From Mongoliibacter ruber (GTDB lineage Bacteria; Bacteroidota; Bacteroidia; Cytophagales; Cyclobacteriaceae): a DNA stretch of 64,000 bases. The stretch is from assembly GCF_003003005.1 (NCBI RefSeq), contig NZ_PVTR01000010.1, positions 62,001 to 126,000 on the forward strand, in the 5' to 3' direction. Positions 42,727 through 53,001 of this stretch are shown here, piece after piece; positions within the stretch are counted from its first letter, which is position 1, and every line of letters starts with the position of its first letter. The notes under the pieces are model-generated. The model worked only from the letters and a program-made list of their open reading frames with translations, was not told the origin of the DNA and ran no database searches. Both the position numbers and the translations under genes were made by a program.

Positions 42727-43923
42727 GTGTCTGTTAGAGGGGTACGATATTATATTTATCTCAAAGACGTACTGCTTCTTGCTGTGACTGCATTTGGAGG
42801 CCCTCAGGCTTTTCTTGCCATGGTATTGGATATCATGGTGAGAAAGCGGGCCTACATTACCGAAGAGGAACTCTGGGAACTCAACGCCCTCTGCCAGGTT
42901 CTCCCAGGCCCCACTTCCACCCAAACCATCTCAGCCATAGGCTATAGAATCGGAGGGCCTAACCTAGCCTACTTATCACTTATTGTTTGGATACTTCCCG
43001 CTACCTTGCTGATGATCGGGGCTGCATTCCTGATTGATTTTTTACAGGAAAACACACCGGGAGCACTCAATTTTGCCAAGTTTATCCAACCGATGGCCAT
43101 AGGTTTTATCATCTATGCGGCACAAAAAACCATTTTTAAAATGGTAAAAACACCGGAGGCAACAGTACTGATGATGTTCTCAGCTTTTATCTCTTTTTTC
43201 TATAATTCCCCTTATGTTTTCCCACTTTTACTGGTAGTTGGTGGTATCAGCACATCTTTGAAATTCCGTGACCAACCGGTGGAAGAAGGGGACAAAAGAC
43301 TTATTGTTTCATGGTCTAACTTTATCCTATGGGGAGGAGTTTTGGTCGCTGCTGCTGTTCTTGGGGCACTGACCAAAAACCAATCTGTCTTGCTGTTTGA
43401 AAATTTCTATCGAAACGGTTCTTTGATATTTGGTGGTGGTCAGGTATTGGTGCCTTACCTTTATACTGAATTTGTAGAATTCAAAAAATTCCTGAGTTCC
43501 CAGGAGTTTCTAACTGGATACGGTATTGCTCAGGGTATTCCTGGCCCTACTTTCAGTATTAGTTCCTACGTAGGCGCATTGTCTATGCGTGAATATGGCA
43601 TTCCAGGCTTGTTGACAGGTGGATTTATTGCTGCGGCAGGAATATTCCTTCCCGGTACATTTTTGATATTTTTTGTGATCAGGTTTTGGGATCAACTCAA
43701 AAAATACAGACCTGTGAGGGCTGCTTTGGAAGGAATCAATGCAGTGAGTTGTGGAATGTTGATCGCAGCTGCTTACCTATTGTTTGAGCCATTAGACAAT
43801 AACCTCTTCAATGTTTTGGCCATATTTGGCACCTATTTGCTCTTACAGTTTAGTAGGTTAAGTTCTCCTCTCATTATCATTATTGGGGTATTGGCAGGGA
43901 TTGGGTATAATTGGATATTCTGA
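42727..43923 (+). CDS. chrA: Chromate efflux transporter ChrA
   Basis: CHR-superfamily inner-membrane antiporter, 398 aa with two homologous halves (long-chain type). N-half motifs: FGGPQAFLAMV (about 23-33), CQVLPGPTSTQTISAIGY (about 57-74). C-half counterpart: FGGGQVLVPYLYTEFV (about 237-252) and GIAQGIPGPTFSISSYVG (about 267-284). The start is GTG at 42727, three bases after the oxygenase stop. Confers chromate export in studied homologues; other CHR members may carry sulfate-like oxyanions. Confidence 0.93.
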   Translation: MSVRGVRYYIYLKDVLLLAVTAFGGPQAFLAMVLDIMVRKRAYITEEELWELNALCQVLPGPTSTQTISAIGYRIGGPNLAYLSLIVWILPATLLMIGAAFLIDFLQENTPGALNFAKFIQPMAIGFIIYAAQKTIFKMVKTPEATVLMMFSAFISFFYNSPYVFPLLLVVGGISTSLKFRDQPVEEGDKRLIVSWSNFILWGGVLVAAAVLGALTKNQSVLLFENFYRNGSLIFGGGQVLVPYLYTEFVEFKKFLSSQEFLTGYGIAQGIPGPTFSISSYVGALSMREYGIPGLLTGGFIAAAGIFLPGTFLIFFVIRFWDQLKKYRPVRAALEGINAVSCGMLIAAAYLLFEPLDNNLFNVLAIFGTYLLLQFSRLSSPLIIIIGVLAGIGYNWIF

Positions 43924-44293
43924 TATTATAAGATATTTAGTGGATACTAATGGATATTCGATTGATATTGGGATATTATGAAGGCAGGATTTGAAGTTAA
44001 CAGTTGATTTCATTTAAAAATACTTGAATGCCTCAAAAATATCTATCAAAAATCCGAGTATCCATCCATATCTTCATCAGTCCAAGCCTGCGCTTTACTT
44101 AGGATATAATATCCCATAATATCTATGAATATCAATGAATATCAAACTATACTTTTATCTAGCGCATTTTGAAAGTATTCCCACTGAGGATATACAAAAA
44201 TCATTTTATCAAAAAAAAGTCCTTTTAAAATCCGAAAGCATTTATCATTTTAGCGGTCTGAATGTTGCCTCTGATTGGTGATACATTATAATT
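43924..44293. repeat. Intergenic region with an imperfect GATATT inverted repeat
   Basis: GATATT words repeat near both ends. The stretch from about 43953 to 43980 (ATTCGATTGATATTGGGATA, then TTATG) matches the inverse complement of about 44118-44145 imperfectly, ~135 bp apart. This has the look of a small MITE-like element or decayed repeat; no ORF lies between. The tRNA-Val follows. Confidence 0.4.
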
Positions 44294-44368
44294 GGAACTT
44301 TAGCTCAGTTGGTTTAGAGCGCTGCCTTGACAGGGCAGAGGTCGTGGGTTCGAATCCCTCAAGTTCCA
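44294..44368 (+). tRNA. tRNA-Val (anticodon GAC)
   Basis: Standard cloverleaf: acceptor GGAACTT/AAGTTCC, D arm GCTC/GAGC, anticodon stem CTGCC/GGCAG with loop TTGACAG (GAC), T arm GTGGG with TTCGAAT loop, discriminator A. CCA is not encoded, as is common in Bacteroidota. Solitary tRNA gene. Confidence 0.97.
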
Positions 44369-44614
44369 CAACTTTAGATTTTTTTGAAATGAGAGGCGAG
44401 AATTGGGACTTTTTTGGCTTTTAGTGATAATTCAATTTGTTCCCAATCGCTGAGGCATATATCCCCAAACTTTAAAGAGTTTTTTTACTGTTTTACCTTT
44501 TCAAACTTTTAATTGAATCTCCAACGGCATTCTTACTAACAGCACCGGAAAGAACTATTTTCAATTTTATTCAGTTATTTATACTGAATCATTAAATTTT
44601 AAGACCAAACTATT

Positions 44615-44824
44615 ATGGATATCACAAAAAAAGCAAAAGAGGAAATAGACGCACGTTTAGATAAAATCGAAAGCTTCATTGCCAAAAAAGGTTTAGGCTC
44701 TAAGTATTTACAAAAAGCTCAAAAAACGCAAAGAGACATTAATTTAGCTCTTGTTTTAACAGGCGTAATCACTATTGTTGGCATTGCTTTTTGGTTGAAA
44801 GGCAAAAATAATGAAGAAGAATAA
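44615..44824 (+). CDS. Small membrane protein of unknown function
   Basis: 69 aa: an amphipathic charged helix (about 1-40; MDITKKAKEEIDARLDKIESFIAKKG) and one TM near the C-terminus (about 44-62), ending in a charged NNEEE tail. Probably a small inner-membrane protein. It has its own terminator, which supports a real gene. Confidence 0.7.
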   Translation: MDITKKAKEEIDARLDKIESFIAKKGLGSKYLQKAQKTQRDINLALVLTGVITIVGIAFWLKGKNNEEE

Positions 44825-44852
44825 ACTAACCGATACGTGTTTTCAAATATCT

Positions 44853-44884
44853 AATCCAGGAACTTTTCCTGGATTTTTTTCTTA
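44853..44884 (+). terminator. Terminator after the small membrane protein gene
   Basis: AATCCAGG/CCTGGATT stem (44853-44860 with 44868-44875), 7-nt loop, then TTTTTTTC. Confidence 0.88.
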
Positions 44885-44931
44885 AAAAAAGGCTAAAAAA
44901 AAATACTTATTGACCTCTCCAAAAATTCACC

Positions 44932-44962
44932 TTGTCCCCTTTTCCTTTTCGCCTTATCTTTC
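44932..44962 (+). promoter_or_regulatory. Putative promoter of the M14 peptidase gene
   Basis: TTG (44932-44934), 20-nt spacer, TATCTTTC (44955-44962), one mismatch from TAnnTTTG. It ends 25 nt before the chosen start at 44988 and makes the longer upstream ORF start impossible if correct. Confidence 0.4.
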
Positions 44963-44987
44963 TGAATTATCATTTTACTCATCTTCT

Positions 44988-47513
44988 ATGAAAAAACTCT
45001 ATACGCTGATACTGGCAATGCTTCTGACAGCTACTGCCTTTGCACAAAAAAGCCCGGAAGAATTCCTGGGTTATAAATTGGGAGACCGATTTACACCTCA
45101 TCACAGGGTAGTAGCCTATTTTGAACATCTCGCAGAAACACTTCCCAATGTACAATTGGAATTCTACGGAGAGACTTACGAACACCGTCCCTTATTTATT
45201 GCGATTGTTTCCTCTCCGGAAAACATGCAAAATATAGAAAATATTAGATTGGACAACCTCCGCAGAACAGGTATGGAATCTGGTTCACCTACCACCAAAG
45301 CAGCCATCAATTGGATGCAATACAATGTCCATGGTAATGAGGCTGTAGCTACAGAAGCTGCAATGATGACTTTTTGGGAAATCGCAGACCCTTCCAACCA
45401 ACAGTCTAAGGAATGGCTCCAAAATCAGGTACTCATCATAGATCCATGCGCCAATCCTGACGGAAAGGACCGGTATACAATGTGGTACAACCAAAAACAA
45501 AACAACAGGCTACAACCTGACCCTCAATCTGTAGAGCACTTTGAACCATGGCCTGGTGGCAGACCCAACCATTACCTACTTGACCTCAACAGAGATTGGG
45601 CCTGGCAGACGCAAAAAGAGTCGGAGCAAAGGATAGTGCTATACCATAAATGGATGCCGCATCTTTTTGTAGATTACCACGAGCAAGGTATCAATGAGCC
45701 TTTTTATTTTGCCCCTGCAGCAAAACCATTGCATGAGTTGATTTCGCCATTTCAATATGAATTTCAAGAAATTTATGGTAAAAATACAGCTGCCAAATTT
45801 GATGAGCAAGGTTGGTTCTATTTTACCAAAGAGCGGTTTGACTTGCTTTACCCTGCTTATGGTGACACTTGGCCTACTTACAATGGTGCCATAGGTATGA
45901 CCATAGAAAAAGGCGGGTCTGGAAGAGCAGGGCTGGGAATGCTAAATGCCTTGGGCGACACAGTTACTTTGAGAGAAAGAATAGAACACCAACATGTTGC
46001 TGGGATTTCAGCTGTGGAAGTTACTTCCAAAAATGCAGAAAGATTGGCTGATGAGTTCAGCAATTATTTTAAGAATAACAGTACAAACCCTTCGGCCAAG
46101 TATAAAAGCTTTGTCATCAAGGGCGATCAGCATCCTGAAAGGGTAAAGGCTCTTTTAAAGTTATTGGACAAAAATAAAATCAAATATGGTATGGCCGGAA
46201 ACAAAAGTGGTTTAAGAGGATTAGACTATGAGACTGGTAAATCTGCCAGCTTTGCGACCACTGACCAAGACATTGTCATCAATGCCTACCAACCAAAAGC
46301 AGTGCTTACAGAAATTCTTTTTGAACCTGAAGCCAAATTGCAGGACAGTATCACTTATGACATTACAAGCTGGGCACTCCCTTTTGCTTACGGTGTAAAA
46401 GCCTATGCGTTAGAAACAAGACTTGATCCTGCCAAAGCTTTTGAAGCTAAGGATTTTGAAAAAAATGAAAAGCCAGAAAGGGCCTTGGCTTACCTGGCTC
46501 CATGGAATGCCACACAGCATGCAAAATTCCTAGCTGCCTTGCTGAATGAAGGTATTCGACCAAGGTTTGCAGAATTCCCATTTGAAGTCAATGGTGCCGC
46601 TTTCGATGCGGGTTCATTGATTATTCACCGAAACGGCAATCAGTATGTCTCAGATTTTGATCAAAAAGTGGTCGACATTGCCAACAATTTTGAAATCAAG
46701 CTGACCGCGACGAACTCTGCCTATGTGGACAAAGGAAAAGACTTTGGTTCACCGGATGTCAAGCCTGTTAAGGCTCCAAAAGTAGCGCTTATTGGAGGTT
46801 CAGGTGTCTCATCACTCAATTTTGGAGAAATCTGGTATTTCTTTGAGCAAGAGTTAGACTATCCAGTCTCTATTTTGGAAGCTGAAAATGTCGGAAGATT
46901 TGATTTAAGCAAATATGATGTAATTCTACTTCCTTCTAGCTGGGGTTCATCATTAGGCGCTGGAGCCAAAGCAAAAGTACTGGACTGGGTCAAGGCAGGA
47001 GGTAAATTGATTGCCTTCGAAAATGCCATCAGTGCATTTGCCGATGAAGAAGGCTTTGACCTACGAAGGTTTGATACTGAAGAAGAGAAAAAAGCTGCCG
47101 AAAAAGCAAATCAGGAGATTCAAAGTGCTGAAAGGCTAGAACCTTATCAGGAAAGAGAAAGACTTTATATTGCCAACAGTGCTGCTGGTGCTATTTATGA
47201 GGTAAAGATTGATGGAACCCATCCGTTGGGATTTGGAATGGGTGGTAAATTCTACACCTTGAAAAACAACGGTTCACGCTATGCATACTTAAATAACGGT
47301 GTAAATGTGGGTATCATCCCTTCTACCGACGCTTACAGGTTTGGATATATAGGTCATAAGATCAAGCCTAAAATGGCTCAAACCATGGTGTATGGTGTAG
47401 AAAGTCAAGGAAGGGGACAAATCGTCTATATGGTGGACAATCCAATGTTCCGCTCTTTCTGGGAAAGTGGTAAACTACTGGTTGCCAATGCAGTGTTTTT
47501 TGTAGGGCAATAG
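44988..47513 (+). CDS. M14 family zinc carboxypeptidase-like metallopeptidase
   Basis: Secreted or periplasmic zinc peptidase, 841 aa, with signal peptide MKKLYTLILAMLLTATAFAQ. M14 zinc ligands: His115-x-x-Glu118 in VHGNEAV and His231 in DYHEQG; catalytic Glu307 in MTIEKGGSG. After the peptidase domain (about 40-370) is a C-terminal region with a glutamine-amidotransferase/DJ-1-like fold pattern (VALIGGSGVSSLNFGEIWYFFEQ..., about 600-700) seen in large Bacteroidota M14 proteins. Substrate unknown. The start at 44988 gives the signal peptide. A terminator follows. Confidence 0.92.
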   Translation: MKKLYTLILAMLLTATAFAQKSPEEFLGYKLGDRFTPHHRVVAYFEHLAETLPNVQLEFYGETYEHRPLFIAIVSSPENMQNIENIRLDNLRRTGMESGSPTTKAAINWMQYNVHGNEAVATEAAMMTFWEIADPSNQQSKEWLQNQVLIIDPCANPDGKDRYTMWYNQKQNNRLQPDPQSVEHFEPWPGGRPNHYLLDLNRDWAWQTQKESEQRIVLYHKWMPHLFVDYHEQGINEPFYFAPAAKPLHELISPFQYEFQEIYGKNTAAKFDEQGWFYFTKERFDLLYPAYGDTWPTYNGAIGMTIEKGGSGRAGLGMLNALGDTVTLRERIEHQHVAGISAVEVTSKNAERLADEFSNYFKNNSTNPSAKYKSFVIKGDQHPERVKALLKLLDKNKIKYGMAGNKSGLRGLDYETGKSASFATTDQDIVINAYQPKAVLTEILFEPEAKLQDSITYDITSWALPFAYGVKAYALETRLDPAKAFEAKDFEKNEKPERALAYLAPWNATQHAKFLAALLNEGIRPRFAEFPFEVNGAAFDAGSLIIHRNGNQYVSDFDQKVVDIANNFEIKLTATNSAYVDKGKDFGSPDVKPVKAPKVALIGGSGVSSLNFGEIWYFFEQELDYPVSILEAENVGRFDLSKYDVILLPSSWGSSLGAGAKAKVLDWVKAGGKLIAFENAISAFADEEGFDLRRFDTEEEKKAAEKANQEIQSAERLEPYQERERLYIANSAAGAIYEVKIDGTHPLGFGMGGKFYTLKNNGSRYAYLNNGVNVGIIPSTDAYRFGYIGHKIKPKMAQTMVYGVESQGRGQIVYMVDNPMFRSFWESGKLLVANAVFFVGQ

Positions 47514-47535
47514 TCATCTTAAAAATAATCTGTAA

Positions 47536-47575
47536 GGAAAAAAGCCCAGGGAATCTGAATTCTCTGGGCTTTTTT
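47536..47575. terminator. Bidirectional terminator after the M14 peptidase gene
   Basis: AAAAAGCCCAGGGAA and TTCTCTGGGCTTTTT pair with one G-U-like mismatch; A-tract and T-tract flanks suit both strands. Confidence 0.88.
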
Positions 47576-47746
47576 TAAACCTTTCAACCTATTTAAGAAT
47601 CGGTAAAACCTCACACGTAAGTTCAAAAAATCCAATTATCTTAAAATCAATTGTGAGTATCCGCATTAATGCACGATAGCAATTAATGTTTTGATATTTC
47701 TTAAAGATTAATCCTCCTTGAATATTATTTATAAAATTACTTTTAA

Positions 47747-49102
47747 TCAATCCTTCTGAGCTTCCACTACTTCAGCTTCTGTATTGGTAAAAGGATTACT
47801 CTGACGAATCAAACCATCAGGAAGCTCTCCTTCTGTGCTGGCCACTACGCAGCAAACTGTTGCATCTCCAGTCACATTTACCACAGTCCTGAACATATCC
47901 AATATCCTATCTGGAGCAATAATCAAGGCAACACCTGCTCCAGGAACTCCAATAGCTTCGAGAACAATGATCAACATGATCAAACCAGCACCAGGAACAC
48001 CCGCTGAACCTATAGCTGCTAATGTTGCAGTCAATACTATGGTCAACTGCTGAGATAAGGTAAGGTCCATACCCAATGCCTGCGCGATAAAAACTGCTGC
48101 CACAGCTTGATAAAGGCTTGTACCATTCATATTAATTGTCGCTCCCAAGGGAAGGACAAAACTGCTGACCTCTTCAGATACACCCAATTCTTCTTCTACC
48201 AACTTCATGGTAACAGGAAGTGTAGCTGAGCTCGATGAAGTAGAAAAACCAAGCAACATGGCTGGCCTTAAAGCTTTAAGAAACTCTCCAAAAGGAATTT
48301 TGGTGAATGATTTTAACATAATGGAATATACCCCCACTATGATCAAAACCAATCCTCCCATTACTACCAAAGTATATTTGAGCAAAGCCAATAGCAATTC
48401 AACCGCCGAATCAGGATTATCTCCTGCTATTTCTACAATCAGAGACGCCATCAAAGCAAATACACCGTATGGAGCAATCATCATGATATATTCCACGATC
48501 TTGATGATTACGTCATTGAGTGCATCAAAAAAGTCAGTAAAGGTCTTTGCTTTGTCTTTTGGGATCTGAAGCAGTGCAATCCCTGCTATGATCGCAAAAA
48601 ACACCACCTGAAGCATGCTGCCATTATCAGCAGCCGCTGCAAATAGGTTTTCAGGAACTATGTCAACGATTGGCTGTAATGGCCCTGCGTCTCTAATTGC
48701 CGCTGCAGTGTCTGCTTTTGATCCAGCCTGTGAATCAAACTGAGCCATCAGTTTGTCTCTGGTATCCTGAGGCAACTGATTTCCGGGTTTGAAAAAATTA
48801 ACCAACAAAAGTCCCATTGTAATGGCAATGACAGTTGTCAACAGGTAAGCGAGAATCGTTTTTCCACCAATTCGGGACAGCTTGGAAATATCTCCCAAAT
48901 TGGCTACCCCTACGATAAGAGAAGCCAATACCAAAGGTACGGCAATCATCTTAAGTGCATTGATAAAAATAGTACCTATCGGCTTGATATAGTGTACCGT
49001 AAAATCAGGAGAAAATCCGAATTGGATAATTACCAATCCAACGATCAGACCTAATACCAACCCTACGATAATCTGGGTATGAAGTGGTATTTTTTTCAAC
49101 AT
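47747..49102 (-). CDS. Dicarboxylate/amino acid:cation symporter (GltP/DctA family)
   Basis: A 451-aa inner-membrane symporter (DAACS family) for glutamate/aspartate or C4-dicarboxylates. Conserved regions: the serine-rich hairpin GFSTSSSSATLPVTMKLVEEELG (about 290-312), TINMNGTSLYQAVAAVFIAQ (the NMDGT-like motif; here NMNGT), and the transport hairpin AAIGSAGVPGAGLIML. NMNGT in place of NMDGT is a mild change at the cation site. Last gene of the minus-strand batD-aroC-symporter cluster (21-bp gap), probably by chance of operon growth. Confidence 0.93.
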   Translation of the reverse strand: MLKKIPLHTQIIVGLVLGLIVGLVIIQFGFSPDFTVHYIKPIGTIFINALKMIAVPLVLASLIVGVANLGDISKLSRIGGKTILAYLLTTVIAITMGLLLVNFFKPGNQLPQDTRDKLMAQFDSQAGSKADTAAAIRDAGPLQPIVDIVPENLFAAAADNGSMLQVVFFAIIAGIALLQIPKDKAKTFTDFFDALNDVIIKIVEYIMMIAPYGVFALMASLIVEIAGDNPDSAVELLLALLKYTLVVMGGLVLIIVGVYSIMLKSFTKIPFGEFLKALRPAMLLGFSTSSSSATLPVTMKLVEEELGVSEEVSSFVLPLGATINMNGTSLYQAVAAVFIAQALGMDLTLSQQLTIVLTATLAAIGSAGVPGAGLIMLIIVLEAIGVPGAGVALIIAPDRILDMFRTVVNVTGDATVCCVVASTEGELPDGLIRQSNPFTNTEAEVVEAQKD

Positions 49103-49123
49103 AAAACTAGGGTTTATAAGGTA

Positions 49124-50200
49124 TTACAATTTGTTCGTCCTGCTTATCAACAGGTAATCTGCCAAAACCAATGCAGCCATGGCTTCTACAATAGCAACCG
49201 CACGCGGTACCACACAGGGGTCATGCCTTCCTTTGCCAGAGACAGTCACTATTTCTCCCGATTCATTTACAGACTCTTGATCCTGCATAATGGTGGCTAC
49301 AGGCTTGAAAGCCACATTAAAGTAAATATCTTCACCATTACTGATTCCCCCTTGGATTCCTCCTGAATGGTTGGTTTTTGTTTTTACTTTATCTCCTTCT
49401 TTATAAAAGGCATCATTATGCGCTGAGCCCCGCATTTTCACTCCTTCAAATCCAGACCCATATTCAAAGCCTTTAACAGCATTGATGCTGAGCATGGCTT
49501 TTCCAAGTTCTGCATGCAGTCTATCAAACACCGGTTCTCCCAATCCTGGAGGAACCCCTTTTGCTACACAAGAGACTACCCCTCCTACTGTGTCTCTGCT
49601 TTTTCTGACTTCATCAATAAAACCTATCATTTTTTCAGCCATTCCAGCATCAGGACAACGCACTATATTATCATCTGTCTGACCAAGATCAAGCTCATGA
49701 TAAGATTTCTCCAACTTCATATCCCCTACCTGACTTACATAGGCCTGCACACTGATACCAAAATGCTTCAACATCATCTTGGCTATTGCACCCGCAGCTA
49801 CCCGGGCGGCTGTTTCGCGTGCACTACTCCTTCCTCCACCTCGATAATCTCTTACTCCATATTTCTCGAAATAAGTATAATCAGCGTGTGAAGGTCTGAA
49901 TTTGTCAGAAATATGACTGTAATCTTTACTTTTTTGGTCAGTATTCATGATGACCATTCCTATAGGAGTCCCTGTAGATTTTCCTTCAAAAACCCCCGAA
50001 AGAATCCTGAACTCATCCTCTTCTTTTCTTTGAGTGGTAATTTTGGACTGACCAGGTTTGCGACGCTGCATCTCAGTCCTGATCAACTCTTCATCTATAT
50101 CCAGACCAGCTGGACAGCCATCTATCACTACTCCAAGTCCTAATCCATGAGACTCACCAAAGGTGCTGATCCTGAAAATTCTTCCGAATGAATTACCCAT
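49124..50200 (-). CDS. aroC: Chorismate synthase
   Basis: Forms chorismate from EPSP using reduced FMN, the last common step of aromatic amino acid synthesis. 358 aa with the three AroC signatures: [18 protein letters not shown] near the start (about 15-32), [24 protein letters not shown] (about 115-138), and [14 protein letters not shown] (about 327-340). It overlaps the end of batD by 8 bp. Confidence 0.97.
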   Translation of the reverse strand: MGNSFGRIFRISTFGESHGLGLGVVIDGCPAGLDIDEELIRTEMQRRKPGQSKITTQRKEEDEFRILSGVFEGKSTGTPIGMVIMNTDQKSKDYSHISDKFRPSHADYTYFEKYGVRDYRGGGRSSARETAARVAAGAIAKMMLKHFGISVQAYVSQVGDMKLEKSYHELDLGQTDDNIVRCPDAGMAEKMIGFIDEVRKSRDTVGGVVSCVAKGVPPGLGEPVFDRLHAELGKAMLSINAVKGFEYGSGFEGVKMRGSAHNDAFYKEGDKVKTKTNHSGGIQGGISNGEDIYFNVAFKPVATIMQDQESVNESGEIVTVSGKGRHDPCVVPRAVAIVEAMAALVLADYLLISRTNKL

Positions 50201-51647
50201 TACTATTTTTTCTAATAATCAAAACTGCCAACAGAACTACTGAGGCTAACAATAATAAATTGATAAAGATGGAAAAATAATACTTATATCGCTGGTATGA
50301 AAGTTTATTACTTTCAACCTCAATCAAATCATACAATCCTCCCAATCTCTGTCTAGAAATAGCCTGATTGACTTTGGACTCTCCCACGACATTGATCACA
50401 GCTGAAGGCCTGAGTGTATCGTATTTGGCCTCTCTAGGATTGAAGTATATCCATTCGAAGTGGTCTGAAAGGTTCACTTCTCCAGGTTCATTGATAGTGA
50501 GGTAATAGTTAAATTCTTTGATGCCATTTACTTTGCCTCCACCTCTATTGATCTGTTGTCTTACGTTGGGGTCAAAAGTATTCAATTTATGTATCTGCTT
50601 GGTTCTTGGAGCGGAAATGGAGTTGATATTTCCTTCACCACTGACACCAAAATTGTAGGTAAATCCTTCACCTGTCTGAGCATCAAATGCCTGCACATTT
50701 TCCCTCAATTGAAAGACTCCTACACTGACTTCATTCCTCAGCGGATGAGCTGGAAGCGGTTTTACTTTTACACTCTTAGCAGATGAGTAAAATGTTTTGA
50801 AATCTTCCAGTCTATTACTCCCAAAAAAAGTAGGGTTTCTGGCAACCCGATATTTGATCATTTCCCAAGCAATTGAGGGAATAGTGATTTCTCCATCAGA
50901 AAAAGGGAAAAAAGTCGCTTCATAGACCTTATACTTTACATAATTCTTACCGTTGAGTGTCACCCTTTCAGGTTGAATATTGGTGATATTGAAATTTTCC
51001 TCCCAAGCATTGGAGGGTTTCATTTTCTTAAGAATTTCATCAAGTTGCCTTCCAGGTTCATAGAATTGGAAAGGAGCCTGATTGGTCTCTGACATGTAAA
51101 ACGCCAAACTCACATTGAAACCCTCTCCTACGTACACCTCGGATTTATCAACAGAAGAAGCAAAAAAAGCGTCATCTTCTATCTCGATAAACTCCGGCTC
51201 ATCCCTAGTTTCTCTTCCAAAAAGATCATCAAAAGCATCAAAAGCTCCTGAGCGTCTTTGGCTGGAACGTGGATCTCCTACGGTTACTGATTTCCCCGGG
51301 TGTGCAACATCATTTCCATTGATCTTGACACTGAAAGGCTCCACATTAAAAGTCCCCTTCCTTGTGGCTTTGTAATACTGAATAATACTGTTTGTACTCG
51401 TAACCTGACCATTGATCACATTCATGGAAGAGGATTGAGATAGCCCTTGTTTTTGAAAACCGGTAATATCGGGAAACTCATCATATGACTTTATTTTGTC
51501 ATTTGTAATGGTTACTTTTATACTGAAAGTTTCATTCAGGCCTATTTCATCAGGGCCTAATTCTATGGTCACTTCCTGAGCCTGAACAGTCAGTGAAATT
51601 ATTCCCATCAGGCATACAAGAAATTGGGTGACAAGCGTTCTAATCAT
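50193..51647 (-). CDS. BatD family protein (oxygen tolerance type)
   Basis: A 484-aa periplasmic/membrane protein: signal peptide (about 1-23, ending VQAQ), several beta-sandwich domains ([34 protein letters not shown]) and one C-terminal TM (about 455-477). This is the BatD/'oxygen tolerance' layout. BatA-E clusters are linked to aerotolerance in Bacteroides, but no BatA/B/C genes are here, so this is a lone member whose job may differ. It overlaps aroC by 8 bp. Confidence 0.88.
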   Translation of the reverse strand: MIRTLVTQFLVCLMGIISLTVQAQEVTIELGPDEIGLNETFSIKVTITNDKIKSYDEFPDITGFQKQGLSQSSSMNVINGQVTSTNSIIQYYKATRKGTFNVEPFSVKINGNDVAHPGKSVTVGDPRSSQRRSGAFDAFDDLFGRETRDEPEFIEIEDDAFFASSVDKSEVYVGEGFNVSLAFYMSETNQAPFQFYEPGRQLDEILKKMKPSNAWEENFNITNIQPERVTLNGKNYVKYKVYEATFFPFSDGEITIPSIAWEMIKYRVARNPTFFGSNRLEDFKTFYSSAKSVKVKPLPAHPLRNEVSVGVFQLRENVQAFDAQTGEGFTYNFGVSGEGNINSISAPRTKQIHKLNTFDPNVRQQINRGGGKVNGIKEFNYYLTINEPGEVNLSDHFEWIYFNPREAKYDTLRPSAVINVVGESKVNQAISRQRLGGLYDLIEVESNKLSYQRYKYYFSIFINLLLLASVVLLAVLIIRKNSNG

Positions 51648-51765
51648 AACTAGGTTTTAAACTTAGTGCTGCAAATTAACTTTATATTTTAAACGCAACA
51701 AACCATTCGTGGTATCGTAAGTGTGGATAATGTTGTTTTAACTAAACTTAATAATTCTTTGAGAT

Positions 51766-51957
51766 ATGCTAGAGTACGTAAAAACCATTTTAATGAAAGT
51801 AAGCTTCGATAGGAGGCTCTTCGAGAAAGAGTTGCGCAAGGCACTGAATCTACTTGTTCCAGAAGAGATTCAGGTATTCAAGGAATGGTGCTACAGCAAA
51901 TTTTCAAGCAAGTATGAACCGGTACTCAATAAGTATTTTATTGGATTAGCCGGATAA
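51766..51957 (+). CDS. Small conserved-looking cytoplasmic protein (63 aa)
   Basis: MLEYVKTILMKVSFDRRLFEKELRKALNLLVPEEIQVFKEWCYSKF...: amphipathic, helical, no TM. I believe it is common in Cytophagales, where it is annotated as hypothetical. Its own terminator directly downstream supports expression. Function unknown. Confidence 0.72.
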   Translation: MLEYVKTILMKVSFDRRLFEKELRKALNLLVPEEIQVFKEWCYSKFSSKYEPVLNKYFIGLAG

Positions 51958-51960
51958 CAC

Positions 51961-51988
51961 AAAGCCCCAATATCGGGGCTTTTTTTTG
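51961..51988 (+). terminator. Terminator after the 63-aa protein gene
   Basis: AAAGCCCC/GGGGCTTT stem with loop AATATC followed by a T-tract, four bases past the stop codon. Confidence 0.92.
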
Positions 51989-52056
51989 ACCTAAAATATT
52001 TTTTACATAATTAATTTTTCACCCTCCTAAAAGTTAAATAAACACACCATTTAGGT

Positions 52057-53001
52057 TTATTCAGAATTATACTTCTCAGAGGCAAAACTGACATTCCTTT
52101 TCAATCCCTCAAACTTGGTCCTTTTGAGGGCTGATTTTTTAAATACCTTTTGGAAAGTCTCCTCGGTCATTTCTTCCCAATCATGTTTTGAGAACCCCAA
52201 TAAATCAGGATGTGGCTGGAAATCCGGTTCCTGATGAGGTTTGGAAAACCTATTCCAAGGGCAAACATCCTGGCAGATATCGCAGCCAAAAACCCAATTT
52301 TCGGTTTTCCCTTTGAATTCTGAGGGAATACTTTCTTTTAACTCAATGGTCAAATATGAGATACACCTCGAGCCATCCACCACTCCAGCTTGTACGATGG
52401 CATCTGTGGGGCACGCATCCAGACACTTGGTACAGGTGCCACAATAATCCTTCACCATAGGAGGGTCGGCAGTCACCTCTAGGTCAATGATCATTTCAGC
52501 CAAAAAAAAGAAACTCCCCATTTGCTTGTTGAGGAGCAAACTGTTTTTCCCCAACCAACCCAGTCCAGACTTTTGGGCCCACTGCCTTTCCATTACGGGG
52601 GCAGAATCCACAAATACCCTTCCTTCAAAATCCCCGATTTCAGCTTGAAGGTCTTTTAACAGCTTTTTCAGTTTGTCTTTGATGACAAAATGATAATCAG
52701 TCCCATAGGCATATTTAGCAAGTTTATAATCTTCGACTCCTGCTGACAGCTCATTTTCAGGAAAGTAATTATAAATCAGGCTAATGACAGTTTTAGCACC
52801 TTCTACCAACTTGGTTGGGTCTAATCTTTTGTCAAAGTGATTGGCCATATAGGCCATTTTTCCATGATGATTTTGATTGAGCCAAGATTCGAGTTTGGGT
52901 GCTTCTTCTTCTAAAAATCCGGCTTTGGCAATGCCACAAAAATCAAAGCCCAGATTTTTGGCTTGGTTTTTTATGATTTTTGCGTATTTGTCCTTTTCCA
53001 T
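52057..53001 (-). CDS. queG: Epoxyqueuosine reductase
   Basis: Cobalamin-dependent iron-sulfur enzyme that reduces epoxyqueuosine to queuosine in tRNA. 314 aa with the QueG N-terminal domain ([36 protein letters not shown]) and two 4Fe-4S clusters, [16 protein letters not shown] and [13 protein letters not shown]. The start at 53001 (MEKDKYAKI) is preferred over the Met at 53031. It is QueG, not QueH, by domain. Terminates opposite a plus-strand terminator. Confidence 0.95.
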   Translation of the reverse strand: MEKDKYAKIIKNQAKNLGFDFCGIAKAGFLEEEAPKLESWLNQNHHGKMAYMANHFDKRLDPTKLVEGAKTVISLIYNYFPENELSAGVEDYKLAKYAYGTDYHFVIKDKLKKLLKDLQAEIGDFEGRVFVDSAPVMERQWAQKSGLGWLGKNSLLLNKQMGSFFFLAEMIIDLEVTADPPMVKDYCGTCTKCLDACPTDAIVQAGVVDGSRCISYLTIELKESIPSEFKGKTENWVFGCDICQDVCPWNRFSKPHQEPDFQPHPDLLGFSKHDWEEMTEETFQKVFKKSALKRTKFEGLKRNVSFASEKYNSE

